Source: Planctomycetaceae bacterium (GTDB lineage Bacteria > Planctomycetota > Planctomycetia > Pirellulales > Pirellulaceae). From it: DNA of 64,000 nt. This document shows, one piece after another, positions 56,161 through 64,000 of this stretch. Below the pieces are notes generated by a model. It was not told the DNA's origin, did not search any database, and saw only the letters and a list, made by a program, of their open reading frames with translations. Numbering within the stretch: position 1 is the first letter of the stretch; every line of letters begins with the position of its first letter. The DNA is taken from the NCBI GenBank assembly GCA_002726515.1, contig PBTE01000199.1:1-64000 (forward strand), given 5' to 3'. A program made the position numbers and the translations under genes.

Positions 56161-58620
56161 TCACCGTTTGCCCTTTGATTTTTTCTTGTTGGTTCTCTTG
56201 TTCGGATTCGAAGAACCATTCGATCCGCCACTGGCCGGCTTTTTCAAGGAATTCGTTTCACTCATTTGGTTCGTTTTCGGCACCGGCTTGGGTAGCAGCA
56301 ATCGTTCTGCCACACCCCAGGCACTGGAAGCAATGATGTAGAGGCACAAGCCGGCTGCTACCCTGAAAAATATAACTCCCATGAAGATCATCATGAACTT
56401 CATCATTTTCTGCTGCATGGCAGTTTGGTCATCCGTGGCGGGAGGCATGAACAACTTCTGATGCAACAAGAAAAATGCAATCGTAAACAGTGGTAGAATG
56501 TTAAAAAACGGACCGAGAAATCCCGTCAGGGAACCAAGTCTCGCGAACAGCCATGGTTCCCAGTAAAAGAGCTGATCGGGCGCCGCGAGATTGGAGCACC
56601 AATTGAGTCCCGGTATTAGTGGGGCGCCTCGCAGTCCGATGTCAACACTCAGCGCGCGGTACAGTCCAATGAAAACTGGCAATTGGATCACCATCGGCAA
56701 GCAACCACTGAGTGGGTTGTGGTTGTGCTTCTTGAAAAGTTCTTGCTGTGCTTTTGCCTTTTTCTCCATATCGTTTTTGTATTTTTCGGCAATCTTTTTT
56801 ATTTCCGGGGCAAGCTCCTGCATCTTCGCCGCCATCTGGGCCTGCTTGCGCCCTATAGGGAACATGCAACCCCGAACAAGCACCGTGAGCATAATGATCG
56901 CCAAGCCGTAGCTGCCTGTCTCGAGAACTCCAAGTGTCGTGATCGAATAAAAAAAGTGCAACAAATAGCCCATTAACTTCGCCACGGGTTCAAACCAGCC
57001 ATAGACAATCAATTGGTCGAGTCCGTAATCAGCCAATACCCGGGGACTCTTGGGTCCGGCAAATATCAGAAATTCCTGGGTAAGTGTTTCACCCGGACCA
57101 ATCAGCGCGGATTTCGTTTTTAGTTGAAAAGAGACGTTCGTTACTTTCGGTCTTTTCGAGTTAAGGGATCCCACCGGCCGGGCCACTGCCGATGCAAAAG
57201 GTAACGGACGAGCTGATGACTCCGATTCGGGGTCGGGCATCACCGTGACTGCAAAGTACTGGGTGTCGACTCCGGCGTATTTCAATTCCTCTGAATTCGT
57301 GGAAGTGATTTTTGTCAGTGGGGCACTTGGATTCTCCTCGGCATGTTTTGATATGTCCGTGCAGCCAAACAGCTGATGGCCGTGCAGAGATCCCCACACA
57401 ACGTCCCGGGCACCGGCAGATTTGAACATTTTCGGGTGCGTCTTGTAGAGATACCACCAACCTTCCGTCGGCAAACCAGCAGGCCCATTCAGATGGTAGG
57501 CGACTTCAGTGGTCACATCGTCCAGGTTGTGAAACTCAATCTCCATGCGCAAGTGATACCCGCGGGCCTGAATGCTACCCTCTTCCTGGGGGGTGGCTTG
57601 TGTCAGCCGATAGCGGCGGACGATGCGCAGGCGTCCTTTTTGACCCAACTTTTTCAGTTCGCCCGGACCCAACGTGAGGGAGAATTCAACGACTTGTTCA
57701 GCCCCCGACTCATCAGGTCGCTTCGTAATCTCCCATGGGCGATCGAGCAACGACTCCACTGTGTTGCGGTTCTGCTGCGGGTTATTCGATGATTGGCCCG
57801 CACTCTGTAAAAGACCCAACAGGAACGATCGTTCGGCGGCCGGGTTCGGATCTTCGTCAGAGAAAATCGCTTCGGATTTAATCAACGCCAGCCGAGGTTG
57901 TTCCAAAGTCACTTCGAAATGAGCTTCCTCGGCCTCTCCTTCTACGAAGCGTTGCACCAATAAGTGAACCGTGTCTCCGGGCTGACATGCGCCCAGCGCG
58001 TTATGGAATGATGGGACGTCAAATATTTGGCTATCATTAAATTCCTTGATCACGTCGCCCTTTTGTAATCCAGATTCCACGCCGGATGTGAGTGTTTGGG
58101 CTCCAGCGGCGGGGGTTCCGCGGGGAACCACATTCACTTGGACTCCCGCTTCTGTGTCGAAGTCCGTCAGGGCCAACGGACCCAAATAGCCACTGATTTT
58201 TTGTCCGAAACGCTGTCTATTTTCAGTGGTTCCCAGGTCCCGATGTTCGGAACTGTTGATTTCGACGTGGACAATTGCAGCGCCTCGGTTGGCCGTCACG
58301 ACGAGTAACTTCCAGGGGGAGTCTGGATCGGAGGAACCAAGTGCAACCATTTCTGTTGAAACATCGGGCAACGCCTCAACCGGCGTTTCTTGTTCTGCCT
58401 GTAGCGAGTTCGTCGGCTCATCTACCTGAGATTCATTTTTCCCAGAATCGTCGCTGATTACCTCAGCCAGTTTGTTGTTGACGGCAATCGAGTTCTCATC
58501 GTCCGACTCAGCGGCAATCTGTTGCTCGGGGCGTGGCGGAGCGAACACCGATTGCAGATGCATGTAACCCGTAACGGCGGCCATGCTGAGAACGAAGAAT
58601 AAGAGAAGTCGCTTTTCCAC
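56161..58620 (-). CDS. yidC: Membrane protein insertase YidC, enlarged with PDZ-like insertion
   Basis: An 819-residue YidC, well above the usual 500-620. TM1 is MEKRLLLFFVLSMAAVTGYM. The periplasmic domain then contains, around residues 160-240, a PDZ-like stretch (GLQKGDVIKEFNDSQIFDVP, then FHNALGACQPGDTVHLLVQR). The periplasmic beta-sandwich follows (IVRRYRLTQATPQEEGSIQA, YHLNGPAGLPTEGWWYLYKT). The insertase core has the conserved Arg of TM2 (TVLVRGCMFPIGRKQAQMAA), the long hairpin KMQELAPEIKKIAEKYKNDM, then LSGCLPMVIQLPVFIGLYRA and TM3-TM6. A basic tail (NKRTNKKKSKGKR) resembles the ribosome-binding tails of some homologues. It inserts proteins into the membrane with or without SecYEG. 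Confidence 0.94.
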   Translation of the reverse strand: MEKRLLLFFVLSMAAVTGYMHLQSVFAPPRPEQQIAAESDDENSIAVNNKLAEVISDDSGKNESQVDEPTNSLQAEQETPVEALPDVSTEMVALGSSDPDSPWKLLVVTANRGAAIVHVEINSSEHRDLGTTENRQRFGQKISGYLGPLALTDFDTEAGVQVNVVPRGTPAAGAQTLTSGVESGLQKGDVIKEFNDSQIFDVPSFHNALGACQPGDTVHLLVQRFVEGEAEEAHFEVTLEQPRLALIKSEAIFSDEDPNPAAERSFLLGLLQSAGQSSNNPQQNRNTVESLLDRPWEITKRPDESGAEQVVEFSLTLGPGELKKLGQKGRLRIVRRYRLTQATPQEEGSIQARGYHLRMEIEFHNLDDVTTEVAYHLNGPAGLPTEGWWYLYKTHPKMFKSAGARDVVWGSLHGHQLFGCTDISKHAEENPSAPLTKITSTNSEELKYAGVDTQYFAVTVMPDPESESSARPLPFASAVARPVGSLNSKRPKVTNVSFQLKTKSALIGPGETLTQEFLIFAGPKSPRVLADYGLDQLIVYGWFEPVAKLMGYLLHFFYSITTLGVLETGSYGLAIIMLTVLVRGCMFPIGRKQAQMAAKMQELAPEIKKIAEKYKNDMEKKAKAQQELFKKHNHNPLSGCLPMVIQLPVFIGLYRALSVDIGLRGAPLIPGLNWCSNLAAPDQLFYWEPWLFARLGSLTGFLGPFFNILPLFTIAFFLLHQKLFMPPATDDQTAMQQKMMKFMMIFMGVIFFRVAAGLCLYIIASSAWGVAERLLLPKPVPKTNQMSETNSLKKPASGGSNGSSNPNKRTNKKKSKGKR

Positions 58621-58701
58621 TACGGGTTTCCTTGCGTCTGAGAGTGATGATGTCTGGCAATCCCGACGTTGTATTCGGCTCAGCCAGTGAATCGTCTGAT
58701 T

Positions 58702-59463
58702 CTACTGGCCTTCCCTCAAACGATCGCCAAGAACATTATCGAGTTCGGGAATGTCGTGAATCTTAGCCATCGTCTCTTCGAAAGGATAAGGGACTCGTCG
58801 ATAAGTGACCCCGTTGTCTTCCAGAACAACATAACAGGAACGCGGGTCGCCGTCGCGGGGTTGCCCCACGCTACCTACGTTAATCAGTGCCTTCCCCTGT
58901 CCCAGTTCGTACTGGTAACTGATGTCTCCCGGCTTCAAGAAACTGCGGCTTTCAGTGAGCACGCCGGGTATATGAGTGTGTCCGACAAAACATACTCCGT
59001 GAATCAAGTTGAAGAGTTTTTCGAATTTTTGTGGGTTGTAAATGTCTTCGGGAAAGACGTACTCATTTAATGGATTGCGCGGTGATCCATGTACGAAGAG
59101 TCGATTTTCTTCAAGGTGATTGCGGGGGAGTTCCGCCAGAAATTTCCAACGCCTGGCTGCCTCCGGACCACCATTGACACCTTCGAGTTGGTCGCGTGTC
59201 CAAAAAATTGCCCGTTCTGCTCCGCTTCGGAAACCTTCCGGATCGAACAAAGCACCCTGATCGTGATTGCCCAAAATGCAAACATCGACTTTCATCATTT
59301 GATCGATACATTCGCGCGGATTGGGACCGTAACCGATAATGTCACCCAGGCAATAGATTTCTGAAATCTCCTGGGATTCGATGTCGGCCAGCACTGCCTC
59401 GAGACCTTCGAGGTTGCCATGGATGTCGCTGATGATTGCTCGCTTCACGCGCTGCACTGGCAA
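58702..59463 (-). CDS. Metallophosphoesterase (copy 2 of a tandem pair)
   Basis: A 253-residue calcineurin-like phosphoesterase. The metal motifs are intact: [17 protein letters not shown] (DxH), [19 protein letters not shown] (GD), [18 protein letters not shown] (GNHD), FVHGSPRNP and [12 protein letters not shown] (GHxH). The closest wider group is the YfcE/ApaH-like phosphodiesterases, and protein phosphatases are also possible. It is strikingly like the next gene upstream on the same strand: both end DIPELDN(V/M)LGDRLREG and share [10 protein letters not shown] and [13 protein letters not shown]. The pair is a tandem duplication. It starts 107 bp after the stop of its sibling. Confidence 0.9.
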   Translation of the reverse strand: MPVQRVKRAIISDIHGNLEGLEAVLADIESQEISEIYCLGDIIGYGPNPRECIDQMMKVDVCILGNHDQGALFDPEGFRSGAERAIFWTRDQLEGVNGGPEAARRWKFLAELPRNHLEENRLFVHGSPRNPLNEYVFPEDIYNPQKFEKLFNLIHGVCFVGHTHIPGVLTESRSFLKPGDISYQYELGQGKALINVGSVGQPRDGDPRSCYVVLEDNGVTYRRVPYPFEETMAKIHDIPELDNVLGDRLREGQ

Positions 59464-59570
59464 TCAGAAAGTGAGAAGTGGACGTTCATGAGGCAGGGAG
59501 ACTGCAGACGAACCTGTAGTTTATGGCCCCGCATGCAGAGGGTCAAGTGCAGATCGCCACTGCCATTGTC

Positions 59571-60338
59571 CTAGCGGCCTTCACGTAAGCGGTCACCCAA
59601 CATATTGTCGAGTTCCGGAATATCGTAAATCTTTTTAATCGTTGCATCACGGTCGTAATCGACCCTGCGAAAAGTGACCTGATCATCTGTCAACACTGCG
59701 TAACAGGCACGATGATCGCCATCTCGAGGCTGACCTACGGAACCAACATTGATCATCGATTTTTCTTCGCCCAAACTGTATTCGTAATTGCATTCCTCGG
59801 GCGAAATAAAAGCTTGTGAATCCACGAAGATTCCGGGAATGTGTGTGTGTCCTTGAAAACAGTATCGATCAAATCTTTCAAACAAATTGTCCATTTTTCG
59901 CCGGTTGTAGATGTCTTCGGGAAAGACGTATTCACTAGTCGGGTCTCGTGGAGAGCCGTGAACAAACAATAAACCCTCTTCGGAACGGGAACGTGGCATC
60001 TCTCCCAGAAAATCCCAGCGCCGATTGTTTTCCGTAGCGTTACCGCGACGAGCTTCCAGTTCTCCTCGTGTCCAATAGATTGCTCCCAGGGCTACAGGGT
60101 TGAAACCATCCGGATCGAAGATAGCCGCCTGGTCGTGGTTCCCAAGAATGGCAACCGGGAATTCCATACATGCATCAATACATTCGCGAGGGTTGGGACC
60201 ATACCCGACCACGTCACCAAGACAATAAATCTCGGATACCTCCAGCATCTTGATATCCTGGAGAACCGCACGTAGCGCCTCCAGGTTGCCGTGGATGTCA
60301 CTTATCAGCGCTCGTTTCACGCTGCCGTTTCCTTTCAC
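59571..60338 (-). CDS. Metallophosphoesterase (copy 1 of a tandem pair)
   Basis: A 255-residue calcineurin-like phosphoesterase, sibling of the gene at 58702-59463. Motifs are [68 protein letters not shown] and [18 protein letters not shown], so both metal sites look intact. The two proteins align end to end without large gaps. This one is the first gene of the pair, divergent from tsaB across a 246-bp spacer. The function is not fixed by sequence; roles in cyclic-nucleotide or diadenosine-polyphosphate cleavage or protein dephosphorylation are all open. Both copies look active, so they may have split substrates or expression. Confidence 0.9.
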   Translation of the reverse strand: MKGNGSVKRALISDIHGNLEALRAVLQDIKMLEVSEIYCLGDVVGYGPNPRECIDACMEFPVAILGNHDQAAIFDPDGFNPVALGAIYWTRGELEARRGNATENNRRWDFLGEMPRSRSEEGLLFVHGSPRDPTSEYVFPEDIYNRRKMDNLFERFDRYCFQGHTHIPGIFVDSQAFISPEECNYEYSLGEEKSMINVGSVGQPRDGDHRACYAVLTDDQVTFRRVDYDRDATIKKIYDIPELDNMLGDRLREGR

Positions 60339-60584
60339 AATCCCAACTTGGCTGACTTCGTAATAATGGTCTCGTTTGATGTCGAGACTGGCAACACATT
60401 GTATCCACGCAACTTCTCAGGTCTAATGTACCTTCGCTTCCTCTGGAGGTGCAATTAGAGATAGGCCCCTCACCGGGGCATCCAAAAAGACGCACGGCAC
60501 ACATCCTACGCAATGTGTGGCTGTGCTGTTATCACCTGTCTGATCCGTGGGCTTTATTATAGCGTTTCTTGGAGGTAATGCAGG

Positions 60585-61274
60585 GTGCGGTGTCTGGCGC
60601 TGGAAACATCTGCTTTTACTGGTTCGGTAGCGCTTCTCGAGTCAGGAAAGACCGTCACCGAGTTGACTCTTCCTGCTCATGAAAGAACGGCCCAATCTTT
60701 AGTTCCCGGCATCACCCGCTGCCTGAACCTTGTTGGCTGGCAAACTAGTCACCTTGACCTGATTTGCGTCACCCAGGGACCGGGTTCGTTCACAGGATTG
60801 CGTTTGGGGGTAACCACGGCCAAGGTGCTGGCATACGCCGCTGGAGCCGACCTGATCGGAGTGAATACGCTTCGAATCATTGCAGCCCAAGCTCCCAAAG
60901 GTCACTTGCCTGTCACGTCCGTTATCGATGCCCAGCGAAACCAACTCTTTACGGCAACCTTCACTCAGAGTCGCTCGGCGCCCATGAGGTGCTCGTCCGA
61001 TGTTGCCCTCGTGGATGATTTGCCGTGGACCAGGCAGCTCGATTCGAGTGTGTTGTTAACAGGTCCGGGGCTGAAGAACCTATCACCGGCAATCCCGTCT
61101 CATGTTCACGTTAGCGATTCGAAATGCTGGGATCCCAGGGCCGCGACCGTTGGCATGCTCGCTTGCCAAGACCACGCGTCAGGAAAACGCGCAGACCTAT
61201 GGCAATTTGTTCCGAACTATTTCCGCATGAGCGCCGCCGAAGAAAAAGCATCCCAAAAAGGGGATTCCAGGTAA
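60585..61274 (+). CDS. tsaB: tRNA N6-threonylcarbamoyladenosine biosynthesis protein TsaB
   Basis: A 229-residue TsaB (YeaZ). The N-terminus CLALETSAFTGSVALLESGK is the nucleotide-binding-like ASKHA beta hairpin. THPAHERTAQ-type residues (LTLPAHERTAQSLVPGI), CVTQGPGSFTGLRLGVTTAK and LAYAAGADLIGVNTL are the standard TsaB motifs. TsaB is a scaffold for TsaD in making t6A37 in tRNAs that read ANN codons. The start is GTG at 60585: GGAGGT lies 8 bases upstream, and the nearby ATG at 60578 is out of frame. It is a single gene here, between the phosphoesterase pair and hemL. Confidence 0.93.
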   Translation: MRCLALETSAFTGSVALLESGKTVTELTLPAHERTAQSLVPGITRCLNLVGWQTSHLDLICVTQGPGSFTGLRLGVTTAKVLAYAAGADLIGVNTLRIIAAQAPKGHLPVTSVIDAQRNQLFTATFTQSRSAPMRCSSDVALVDDLPWTRQLDSSVLLTGPGLKNLSPAIPSHVHVSDSKCWDPRAATVGMLACQDHASGKRADLWQFVPNYFRMSAAEEKASQKGDSR

Positions 61275-61389
61275 CTGCCTCACGTCCTTCCTTGGCCCTT
61301 CAAATTTTAAAGCCGACTCTTTCTTTCCATGGCTAAATCGCCAGGTGCCAACCCGGGTTGAAAAGCGTCCCGATCGAGGAACTGTCGGG

Positions 61390-62676
61390 CTAGGTCAGCA
61401 TTGCCAAAGACTGTTGAGCCGCCTGAATGGTCTGTTCAATATGTTCATCCGTGTGAGCCGTGGAAATGAACGATGCTTCGAACTGGCTGCACGGTAAGTA
61501 CACCCCGTGTTCCAACATGCCCCAAAAATACTTGGCAAAACGCTCCGTGTCACACTGGCTGGCCACCTCCCAGTCCGTAACCTTCTGTGAATTGAAGAAT
61601 AACGTCAACATGCTTCCAACGCGCCCGATCGTGTGGGGCACATCCAGTTTCGTTGCAGCTTGATGGAGTCCTTCGGCCAGCTTCGATGCCAGGCGTTCCA
61701 ACTTCGGGTAGGAATCACCCTGTTGCAAGGCCTCCAGCGTGGCGATTCCGGCAGCCGTGGCAATTGGATTACCGCTGAGAGTACCTGCTTGAAAAACTTT
61801 TCCTGCAGGTAGTACCTGATCCATGATTTCTTGTCGGCCGCCGTAGGCACCGATCGGCATTCCACCACCCACAATTTTTCCGAAGGTCGTCAAGTCCGGC
61901 TGGATGCCAAACAAGGACTGCGCACCACCATAAGCAACACGAAATCCGGTCATCACTTCGTCAAGAATCATCACGGCACCATGGCGCTCTGTTTGTTGAC
62001 GCACGACCTGCAAAAATTCATTCGTGGCAGGTACGCATCCCATGTTTCCGACGACCGGTTCCAAGATTACGGCAGCAATCTGTTCACCATGTTCCGAGAA
62101 CGCTTGCTCGATTCCAGCGACGTCGTTGAATTTCAACACCAACGTATCTTGACTTGTACCACGTGTCACACCCGGCGAATCAGGCACACCCAGCGTGGCT
62201 GCCGAGCTGCCCGCAGCAACCAAAAGGCTGTCGACGTGACCGTGGTAGTTACCTCCAAACTTTACGATCACGTCACGATCCGTAAATCCGCGCGCCAGTC
62301 GAATGGCACTCATCGTGGCTTCCGTACCGGAATTGACCAAGCGGACTTTTTCGACCGACTTGACTGCTCCTACAATCAATTCCGCCAGTCGATTCTCGGC
62401 TGCTGTTGGTGCGCCGAAACTTGTACCCTTGGCGATTGCTTGCCTGATCGATTCCGTAACCCGAGAATCAGCGTGTCCGAGAATCAGCGGTCCCCAGGAA
62501 CCGACATAGTCGATGTAACAATTCCCATCGACGTCGTACAAATGAGCTCCCTGCCCTCGCTCGATGACGACGGGTGTGCCACCTACCGCCCCAAAGGCAC
62601 GAGCCGGGCTGTTGACACCCCCTGGCATGAGTTGCTGGGCACGCGCAAAAACAGATTTGCTGATTGAGTGATTCAT
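61390..62676 (-). CDS. hemL: Glutamate-1-semialdehyde 2,1-aminomutase
   Basis: A 428-residue HemL from ATG 62676 (MNHSISKSVFARAQQLMPGG); an upstream ATG at 62730 adds residues that do not look homologous. The signature VNSPARAFGAVGGTPVVIER at the N-terminus, CYIDYVGSWGPLILGHADSR, VNSGTEATMSAIRLARGFTD, GNYHGHVDSLLVAAGS, ILDEVMTGFRVAYGGAQSLF and TTFGKIVGGGMPIGAYGG (with the PLP Lys) fit the family throughout. It makes 5-aminolevulinate from glutamate-1-semialdehyde in the C5 route to haem. It follows hemB on the same strand after 123 bp, so the two probably form a haem operon. Confidence 0.95.
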   Translation of the reverse strand: MNHSISKSVFARAQQLMPGGVNSPARAFGAVGGTPVVIERGQGAHLYDVDGNCYIDYVGSWGPLILGHADSRVTESIRQAIAKGTSFGAPTAAENRLAELIVGAVKSVEKVRLVNSGTEATMSAIRLARGFTDRDVIVKFGGNYHGHVDSLLVAAGSSAATLGVPDSPGVTRGTSQDTLVLKFNDVAGIEQAFSEHGEQIAAVILEPVVGNMGCVPATNEFLQVVRQQTERHGAVMILDEVMTGFRVAYGGAQSLFGIQPDLTTFGKIVGGGMPIGAYGGRQEIMDQVLPAGKVFQAGTLSGNPIATAAGIATLEALQQGDSYPKLERLASKLAEGLHQAATKLDVPHTIGRVGSMLTLFFNSQKVTDWEVASQCDTERFAKYFWGMLEHGVYLPCSQFEASFISTAHTDEHIEQTIQAAQQSLAMLT

Positions 62677-62799
62677 GACGATTCGCGATTCGTTACGGTT
62701 TTCTGAGTCCCAAGACGCGTTTCTTGTCACGGCGTTTAGCCAACGACATTTCTACAAGTTCCTGTGTTCGGTTTTGTGTTCGCCCGACACGCGGCAGAC

Positions 62800-63807
62800 C
62801 TATTGATCCTTCAGCCAGCGAGCAACTTGCACCGCCCAATAGGTAAAAATCATATCAGCACCGGCACGACGCATTGCCGTGAGCATCTCCAGGACGGTTG
62901 CACGCTCATCAATCCAGCCCCGCTCGGCCGCGGCCTTGACTAAACTATATTCGCCCGACACATTGTAAACGGCCAACGGGACACCGGGAAAATTGTCGCG
63001 AACCTGGCTGAGAACATCCAAGTAAGCCAGCGCGGGCTTGACCATGATCATGTCGGCTCCCTCGCGCAAATCGAGAGCCACCTCCCGCAAGGCCTGGCCC
63101 GCGTCCACTGCCGGATCCATCTGGTATGCCCGCCGATCGCCAAACTGGGGAGCACTCTCCGCCGCTTCACGAAATGGGCCGTAAAACGCACTGGCATACT
63201 TGGCAGCGTAGCTCAAAATAGGCAGGTGGGAAAATCCAGCTCCATCCAGAGACTGGCGAATAGCGCCGACCATGCCATCAATCATCCCGCTGGGTGCCAC
63301 GATATCGGCACCCGCTTCGGCATGACTGAGCGCCTGCTTGGAGAGCAATTGCAGTGTGGCATCGTTATCAACGTCCATTCGTCCTGTGTTTTGATTGACG
63401 ATACCGCAATGCCCGTGATCGGTGTATTCACAAAAACAGACGTCCGTGATCACCAGTACGTCGGGATCCGCTTTCTTGACAGCGCGAATCGCCTGCTGAA
63501 TGATTCCGTTTTCGTGACACGAGTCGCTACCGGTTGGGTCTTTTTTCGCTGGAATCCCAAACAAAATGAACCCCCGAACTCCAACCTCGGCAGCTTGATG
63601 GATCACTTCACCCAACAGGTCGACGGAGATTTGGCTCTGACCGGGCATCGAGGTGATTTCCTGCCGTTCCTGGTGGCCGTGCCGTACAAAAATTGGCAGA
63701 ATCAGTTGCGAGCTATCCAATCGTGTCGAGCAGGTCAGATCTCGTACCACCGGGTGATATCGTAGACGTCGCAGACGAGTGGTCGGAAATGATGAATCGG
63801 AAAACAT
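62800..63807 (-). CDS. hemB: Delta-aminolevulinic acid dehydratase (porphobilinogen synthase)
   Basis: A 335-residue HemB. Key features are LTCSTRLDSSQLILPIFVRH near the N-terminus and VITDVCFCEYTDHGHCGIVN with three Cys that mark a zinc-type active site. SEAGADIVAPSGMIDGMVGA-like text is present (here HAEAGADIVAPSGMIDGMVG). The Schiff-base Lys lies in SYAAKYASAFYGPFREAAES and the second active Lys in GADMIMVKPALAYLDV. It condenses two 5-aminolevulinate molecules to porphobilinogen. Its product pathway follows from HemL coded next to it on the same strand. The start ATG at 63807 gives the usual length. Confidence 0.95.
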   Translation of the reverse strand: MFSDSSFPTTRLRRLRYHPVVRDLTCSTRLDSSQLILPIFVRHGHQERQEITSMPGQSQISVDLLGEVIHQAAEVGVRGFILFGIPAKKDPTGSDSCHENGIIQQAIRAVKKADPDVLVITDVCFCEYTDHGHCGIVNQNTGRMDVDNDATLQLLSKQALSHAEAGADIVAPSGMIDGMVGAIRQSLDGAGFSHLPILSYAAKYASAFYGPFREAAESAPQFGDRRAYQMDPAVDAGQALREVALDLREGADMIMVKPALAYLDVLSQVRDNFPGVPLAVYNVSGEYSLVKAAAERGWIDERATVLEMLTAMRRAGADMIFTYWAVQVARWLKDQ

Positions 63808-63947
63808 GTCTTTTGAATGGGCCGCTGATCTGGGATTGTGGGCTGCAGGACCTTAGACTGTGCAGGGTATCGTAGGGCTTGACTCAGTTACTGCACATCA
63901 AATTTCGGGCAGACGCCAAATGGGAAGTCTTTTCCATTATCCCACGT

Positions 63948-63970
63948 TCTACCGTCTACCGTCTACCGTC
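63948..63970. repeat. 7-bp microsatellite TCTACCG x3
   Basis: TCTACCG occurs three times in tandem (63948-63968), then TC. It lies in the spacer upstream of hemB near the window edge. No function is evident. Confidence 0.9.
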
Positions 63971-64000
63971 CTGTCGAGCACAGTCCCCGGTCCCGATTTT

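Overview
The window reads as a chromosomal segment of a Planctomycetota bacterium, probably of the Pirellulales/Planctomycetales type. The evidence is gene content. There is a Planctomycete-cytochrome/DUF1549 protein at the left edge, a Tat-dependent DUF1501 protein, a pilin-like DUF1559 protein with a small lipoprotein beside it, a SUMF1-PQQ propeller fusion, a 22-cysteine lipoprotein candidate, several Gfo/Idh/MocA oxidoreductases and a very long YidC. Gene density is modest, with many 100-900 bp spacers and frequent strand switches. I see no rRNA, no convincing tRNA, no CRISPR array, and no transposase or prophage.

Layout. Positions 1-5,300 hold secreted planctomycete-type proteins, a VOC protein and an SDR; the DUF1501 gene has short tandem repeats upstream of it and across its stop codon. 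Positions 5,500-9,100 hold a cutA homologue interrupted by an in-frame TGA, then an unrecognised two-gene unit (626-aa unknown protein plus alpha/beta-hydrolase). Positions 9,400-16,000 hold a 2-hydroxyacid dehydrogenase, a Gfo/Idh oxidoreductase and a heterodimeric ABC exporter. Positions 16,700-21,700 hold the Cys-rich lipoprotein, larC and the SUMF1-propeller protein.

Positions 21,800-25,400 are a compact NAD operon (pncB, NrtR-like regulator, pncA, Nudix hydrolase) with an imperfect palindrome just upstream of pncB. Positions 25,600-33,600 carry housekeeping genes: HD phosphohydrolase, aspS, miaA, hisE, hisG, and prfB with its programmed +1 frameshift. Positions 33,900-47,300 form a carbohydrate/sugar-acid district. 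It has a xylose-isomerase-like TIM barrel protein, a PhyH dioxygenase, Gfo/Idh enzymes, a tagaturonate-epimerase-family protein, an SDR, a large esterase, an MFS carrier, a class-III aminotransferase and a Gfo/Idh-like protein without the usual dinucleotide motif. Together these suggest uptake and rearrangement of hexuronate-type or acylated sugars, but the substrate cannot be read from sequence.

Positions 47,700-64,000 hold DUF1559 and its lipoprotein, a cyclophilin, rsmD, two small envelope proteins, msrB, a squalene-cyclase-like repeat protein, mnmE-yidC, tandem duplicated metallophosphoesterases, tsaB, and hemL-hemB for tetrapyrrole synthesis.

The items most worth a second look are the TGA-interrupted cutA, the unknown gene pair at 6,040-9,100, an apparent PDZ domain inside the periplasmic part of YidC, the NrtR palindrome, the extended palindrome before the sugar-isomerase gene, and the repeat-flanked DUF1501 gene.
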